Source of the DNA: JBGQOJ01 sp052119585
GTDB taxonomy: Bacteria; Pseudomonadota; Alphaproteobacteria; Rhodobacterales; Rhodobacteraceae
DNA length: 64,000 bases
Direction of reading: 5' to 3'
NCBI RefSeq assembly: GCF_052119585.1
Contig: NZ_JBGQOJ010000010.1
Coordinates: 69,083 to 133,082, forward strand
Position numbers and translations under genes: made by a program. Positions 62,297 to 64,000 of this stretch are shown here, piece after piece. Each line of letters opens with the position of its first letter. The stretch's first letter is position 1. The notes below the pieces were generated by a model, which saw nothing but the letters and a program-made list of their open reading frames with translations, had not been told where the DNA came from and did not search any database.

Positions 62297-63145
62297 TTAA
62301 TTTGTGCAGGCGACCGGGATTTCGACCACTTCTGCGCCCTTGCGGGTTTTGATCGAGCAAACCTTTTCTGCGATGACTTCGACTTTTTCCTGTTCGACGA
62401 CGCCAAGCAGCCCGCGCTGGTCGACCTGAACCGTGTCGGCGACAACCAGATCGTTGTTCCCGACCAGGGCCAGAGTCAGCTGACCGCTGTTCTGGGCTTG
62501 CGCAAGGGCGGCGACCTCTTGCGGGGTGACTTCGACGGTGACAGTGCGAGCGATGTTCGGGTTGGACGAGTCGCCATCGGCGGTCTGGTCAACGGCAAGC
62601 AGGCTGACGTTGGCCTGGATCAGCTTTGTGAACTCGCCGATTGCGCCGACGTCGGCGTTTCGGCCGCTCCAGTAGATATCGACGCGGTCACCAGGGCGCA
62701 GAAAGCCGGACACGCCGCTTGCAACGTCAACGCGGATCGCAAAGGCGCGCATTCCGGCACCAAGGCGTGACGACACGCCGGCGTCATCACCGGGGGCGCT
62801 GACTTTGACGGCGAGAACAGCCTCGCTTTTCTCCATGGTCCGCAACACGGTCCGCAATTCGCGGCCATCGTTGGGGAAGAGTTCCTCTGCAGAGGTGAAC
62901 GTGCCTGCGGGAATCGCGTCTTTGGGCCATTTCACGATGCGCACGTCTTTTTTCGTGATCCGGTCGCCGTATTTCATCATGTGATTGGTCACAAAGACCT
63001 CGACGGTGGGCACAATCGCATCCCGCGCGGCGCGCTCTGCCTCAAGTTCCGCCTGATAGTTGCCGACGTAGCCTTGCGCCACATAGACCGCAAAACCCGC
63101 AAGACCCAGCCCCAGAACCAGGACCAAACCAAAAACCATCCGCAT
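62297..63145 (-). CDS. cpaB: Flp pilus assembly protein CpaB/RcpC
   Basis: 282 residues from the ATG at 63145, after AAAGGAAACATC. The N-terminal membrane anchor (MRMVFGLVLVLGLGLAGFAV) is followed by an SAF domain (VEVFVTNHMMKYGDRITKKD, IPAGTFTSAEELF) and the CpaB/RcpC domain (MRAFAIRVDVASGVSGFLRP, GDRVDIYW). It works in the periplasm with the secretin. Confidence 0.92.
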   Translation of the reverse strand: MRMVFGLVLVLGLGLAGFAVYVAQGYVGNYQAELEAERAARDAIVPTVEVFVTNHMMKYGDRITKKDVRIVKWPKDAIPAGTFTSAEELFPNDGRELRTVLRTMEKSEAVLAVKVSAPGDDAGVSSRLGAGMRAFAIRVDVASGVSGFLRPGDRVDIYWSGRNADVGAIGEFTKLIQANVSLLAVDQTADGDSSNPNIARTVTVEVTPQEVAALAQAQNSGQLTLALVGNNDLVVADTVQVDQRGLLGVVEQEKVEVIAEKVCSIKTRKGAEVVEIPVACTN

Positions 63146-63314
63146 GATGTTTCCTTTCGTCTTTCGACTTCGGGCAGGCCCGGCAGGGCCCCCGAAAATT
63201 GTTGAATGCTGTCGTAGTGTGCCGCCGAATTGCGGCGGTTTCGTGGACAAGGCGAGGAAAACAGGTGGACAGTGCCGACAATCGAGCCAACCGGTTCAGG
63301 CCGCACTATTCACA

Positions 63315-63503
63315 TCAGAAATTTCCGCCAACGGTGTGGTTGTCAATCGCGATGCTGATTTCGTCTCGCAAAGACATTGTTCCGGTGCCGATCAGTGACG
63401 AGGCCAGGTAGGTCACGCCAAGAAGCGCCGCGGTCAAAACCACCCAATCAATGGTGATCGCGCCGTCTTCGTCCCGGCAAAAACTGTAGACCGTATCCGG
63501 CAT
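63315..63503 (-). CDS. Flp-like small pilin or pseudopilin, divergent
   Basis: 62 residues, with GGAGG six bases before the ATG at 63503. The prepilin-like N-terminus is CRDEDGAITIDWVVLTAALL: predicted cleavage after Gly14, with Asp at +5 and Trp at +6. One hydrophobic helix follows, then a polar tail different from that of the neighbouring flp. It is separated from flp by a terminator and lies before cpaB. It may be a minor pilin. Confidence 0.75.
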   Translation of the reverse strand: MPDTVYSFCRDEDGAITIDWVVLTAALLGVTYLASSLIGTGTMSLRDEISIAIDNHTVGGNF

Positions 63504-63630
63504 TGCGGACCTCCACTTGATACCAGCGCCGCGCGTTTGCGGGCCGTTTGATCACTTGATACTTTTGCCACTCGTCATTTGCGGCGGAACGCCACCGCAA
63601 GGCCGCATCAGCCAGAGTGTATGACGTGCA

Positions 63631-63662
63631 AAAGGCCGCATCCGGACTGGAATGCGGCCTTT
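63631..63662 (-). terminator. Rho-independent terminator after the flp pilin gene
   Basis: AAAGGCCGCAT (63631-63641) pairs perfectly with ATGCGGCCTTT (63652-63662) around a ten-base loop; on the minus strand the stem is followed by TTTTG. It ends the flp transcript before the 62-residue gene and cpaB, the usual way of keeping pilin mRNA high. Confidence 0.85.
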
Positions 63663-63711
63663 CGCTTTAAGCCAACCGGTGACCCGTCGAGACAGGCCAG
63701 CGGGCCGATAA

Positions 63712-63909
63712 TCAGTTCAGGTAGTTGACGATGGTTTGCAGGTCGAGCTGGTCGCTGATCTTGTCAGCCAGCGCGGTGGTGCTTTTGCCGACCGAGGTCA
63801 GAACCGCGATGCCAAGGCCAACGATGGCGGCTGTCAACACAACCCAGTCAACCGTGACTGCGCCATCTTCGTCGTTCTGGAAGGATTTATAGAGTTTGAA
63901 GAAGTTCAT
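63712..63909 (-). CDS. flp: Flp family type IVb pilin
   Basis: 65 residues from the ATG at 63909 with AAGGAAACC upstream. A short basic leader ends at Gly16; the mature part starts AVTVDWVVLTAAIVGLGIAV. Classical Flp pilins have Glu at +5 and Tyr at +6; here they are Asp21 and Trp22. A polar C-terminus (KISDQLDLQTIVNYLN) follows. It is the major fibre subunit, processed by CpaA and polymerised by TadA. A second, nearly identical gene lies immediately upstream at the window edge. Confidence 0.88.
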   Translation of the reverse strand: MNFFKLYKSFQNDEDGAVTVDWVVLTAAIVGLGIAVLTSVGKSTTALADKISDQLDLQTIVNYLN

Positions 63910-64000
63910 GATCTGGTTTCCTTAGTTCAGGTAGTTGACGATGGTTTGCAGGTCGAGCTGGTCGCTGATCTTGTCAGCCAGCGCGGTGGTGCTTTTGCCG
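63714..64000. repeat. Tandem duplication of the flp pilin gene
   Basis: 63714-63790 and 63924-64000 are identical over 77 bases, offset by 210 bases. The repeat continues beyond the window, so its full length and copy number are unknown. Confidence 0.92.
63922..64000 (-). CDS. flp: Second flp pilin gene, 3' part (cut by the window edge)
   Basis: TAA at 63922-63924 ends a frame open to the window edge. Its last 25 codons encode the same residues as the C-terminus of the flp gene at 63712-63909 (ending TIVNYLN). The two stretches are identical over 77 bases, differing at the stop codon (TGA versus TAA). This is a tandem duplication with a period of 210 bases. Confidence 0.88.
   Translation of the reverse strand, partial: GKSTTALADKISDQLDLQTIVNYLN

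Noticed and set aside
63222..63238. CCGCCG/CGGCGG hairpin before cpaB as a terminator
   Set aside because: No T-run follows on the minus strand, the direction of the flanking genes; it may be only an mRNA structure.

Overview
The window looks like a chromosomal segment of an alphaproteobacterium of the order Rhodobacterales (Roseobacter group). Supporting signs are the high-GC coding sequence, the gene order ruvCAB-orf-ybgC-tolQRAB-pal-cpoB-tilS-ftsH, a phosphatidylcholine synthase, a DUF1127 gene, the YcjX/YcjF pair, fhs-folD, and a Flp/Tad pilus locus with an OmpA-like lipoprotein. The assignment is by gene content only. I see no rRNA, tRNA, IS element, prophage or CRISPR array.

Layout. 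1-4566: a tricarboxylate cluster with a PrpF-family isomerase (cut by the left edge), an AbrB-type membrane protein, a GntR/FCD regulator, and TcuA and TcuB for oxidation of a tricarballylate-like acid. 4551-10873: a two-component system, a secreted PepSY protein, a DUF2271 protein, a PepSY-TM/flavodoxin/NADPH-reductase fusion and an ApbE flavin transferase. They are followed by a DNA-binding protein with a solute-binding-like sensor domain (10962-11831). 11940-32674: mostly housekeeping genes (truA, ycjX/ycjF, truncated haemoglobin, DUF2339, ileS, pcs, xerC, fsa, priA, TsuA-like transporter, MFS, msrA, prmA). 32781-45606: a small membrane protein, a DUF1127 protein, Holliday-junction proteins, the Tol-Pal envelope system, tilS and ftsH. 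45676-49221: a MOSC protein and the one-carbon pair fhs-folD. 49261-53156: a beta-hydroxyacid dehydrogenase, an AAA+ ATPase and a GT-C-like membrane protein. 53153-64000: a Tad locus on the minus strand, from tandem flp pilin genes at the right edge to the prepilin peptidase.

The most interesting region is 4551-10873. The DUF2271 protein carries a DGITGAS motif that matches the sites ApbE modifies with FMN, and an ApbE gene lies in the same operon. The large fusion could carry electrons from cytosolic NADPH through FAD and FMN to membrane histidines and on to a flavinylated periplasmic partner. The promoter regions of the PepSY gene and the DUF2271 gene share a long dyad at the same internal spacing, about 45-50 bases before each start codon. 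This is a good candidate operator for the adjacent OmpR-type regulator and ties the genes into one regulated redox system.

Two short genes were found by eye: a 52-residue membrane protein that overlaps the start of the truncated haemoglobin gene, and a 27-residue hydrophobic peptide with a strong ribosome binding site opposite the MOSC gene. The Tad pilins have Asp-Trp where classical Flp pilins have Glu-Tyr, and flp is tandemly duplicated with 77 identical bases at the window edge.
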